From: Hypomesus transpacificus
Lineage: Eukaryota; Chordata; Actinopteri; Osmeriformes; Osmeridae
Assembly: GCF_021917145.1 (NCBI RefSeq)
Contig: NC_061068.1
Span: 5,783,344 to 5,847,343 of the forward strand
Length of the DNA stretch: 64,000 nucleotides
Reading direction: 5' to 3'
The notes under the pieces were generated by a model. The model had not been told where the DNA came from, made no database searches, and saw only the letters and a program-made list of their open reading frames with translations. The position numbers were made by a program, and so were the translations under genes. This document shows, one piece after another, positions 63,916 to 64,000 of this stretch (positions within the stretch are counted from its first letter, which is position 1; each line of letters opens with the position of its first letter).

Positions 63916-64000
63916 GCTGAGATGACAGAGAGAGGCGGTGTAACAGGGGCAGGGGGCTGAGGGGTGTGTGAAAGGGGGTGGGAGGGGGTGAATGCTCAGA

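Larger units (their letters stand above)
57486..64000. other. Distal intergenic region, no gene seen
   Basis: About 6.5 kb without recognisable exons, RNA genes or long open frames. Contents noted separately: a GC-rich stretch near 59.0 kb, a GA microsatellite, a full SINE at 60.96 kb and two motif-dense stretches near 62.5 and 63.8 kb. An 80-codon frame at 58395-58637 has no known similarity and I do not call it a gene. Confidence 0.5.

Overview
This is vertebrate nuclear DNA, most likely from a ray-finned (teleost) fish. The genes are intron-rich with GT-AG junctions and short introns. The intergenic DNA is AT-rich with many CA, GA and TC microsatellites. It carries tRNA-derived SINEs and LINE tails of the kind common in fish, and there are no bacterial-style operons. 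The species cannot be fixed from sequence alone. All six protein genes are on the + strand, and I placed exon boundaries by hand from splice sites, phase and remembered human homologues.

Layout: (1) 1-7.7 kb, the 3' half of an FGD5-type Rho guanine-nucleotide exchange factor, running in from the left. (2) 7.7-10.5 kb, an intergenic gap. (3) 11-25.3 kb, prkcd (protein kinase C delta), complete, with a non-coding first exon and a 6 kb first intron. (4) 26.9-35.9 kb, sfmbt1 (four MBT repeats plus SAM), complete, with two consecutive introns that appear to use GC-AG splice sites. (5) 36.9-44.3 kb, stimate (tmem110), complete. (6) 40.6-46.3 kb, six tRNA-Glu(CTC) copies on the - strand (three intact, one mildly changed, two broken) plus a tRNA-Arg-like remnant on the + strand, partly inside the last stimate intron. 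(7) 46.6-48 kb, mustn1, complete, with only three codons in its first coding exon. (8) 48-49.2 kb, LINE and SINE debris. (9) 50.7-57.5 kb, an inter-alpha-trypsin-inhibitor heavy-chain gene closest to ITIH3, complete. (10) 57.5-64 kb, no gene seen, but several GC-rich, motif-dense stretches that could be conserved regulatory elements.

The order prkcd - sfmbt1 - stimate - mustn1 - itih matches the human 3p21.1 neighbourhood as I know it, so this is an old conserved synteny block. The fgd5 neighbour is not part of that human cluster (human FGD5 lies elsewhere on 3p). The genes do not form one pathway: lipid-regulated kinase signalling, chromatin repression, ER calcium-entry control, a small muscle/skeletal nuclear protein and a secreted hyaluronan-matrix protein are simply neighbours. 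I see no undescribed multi-gene system. The most unusual signals are the tRNA-Glu array with duplicated flanks, the paired GC-AG introns in sfmbt1, a 144 bp near-perfect palindrome in a prkcd intron, and candidate conserved non-coding elements.
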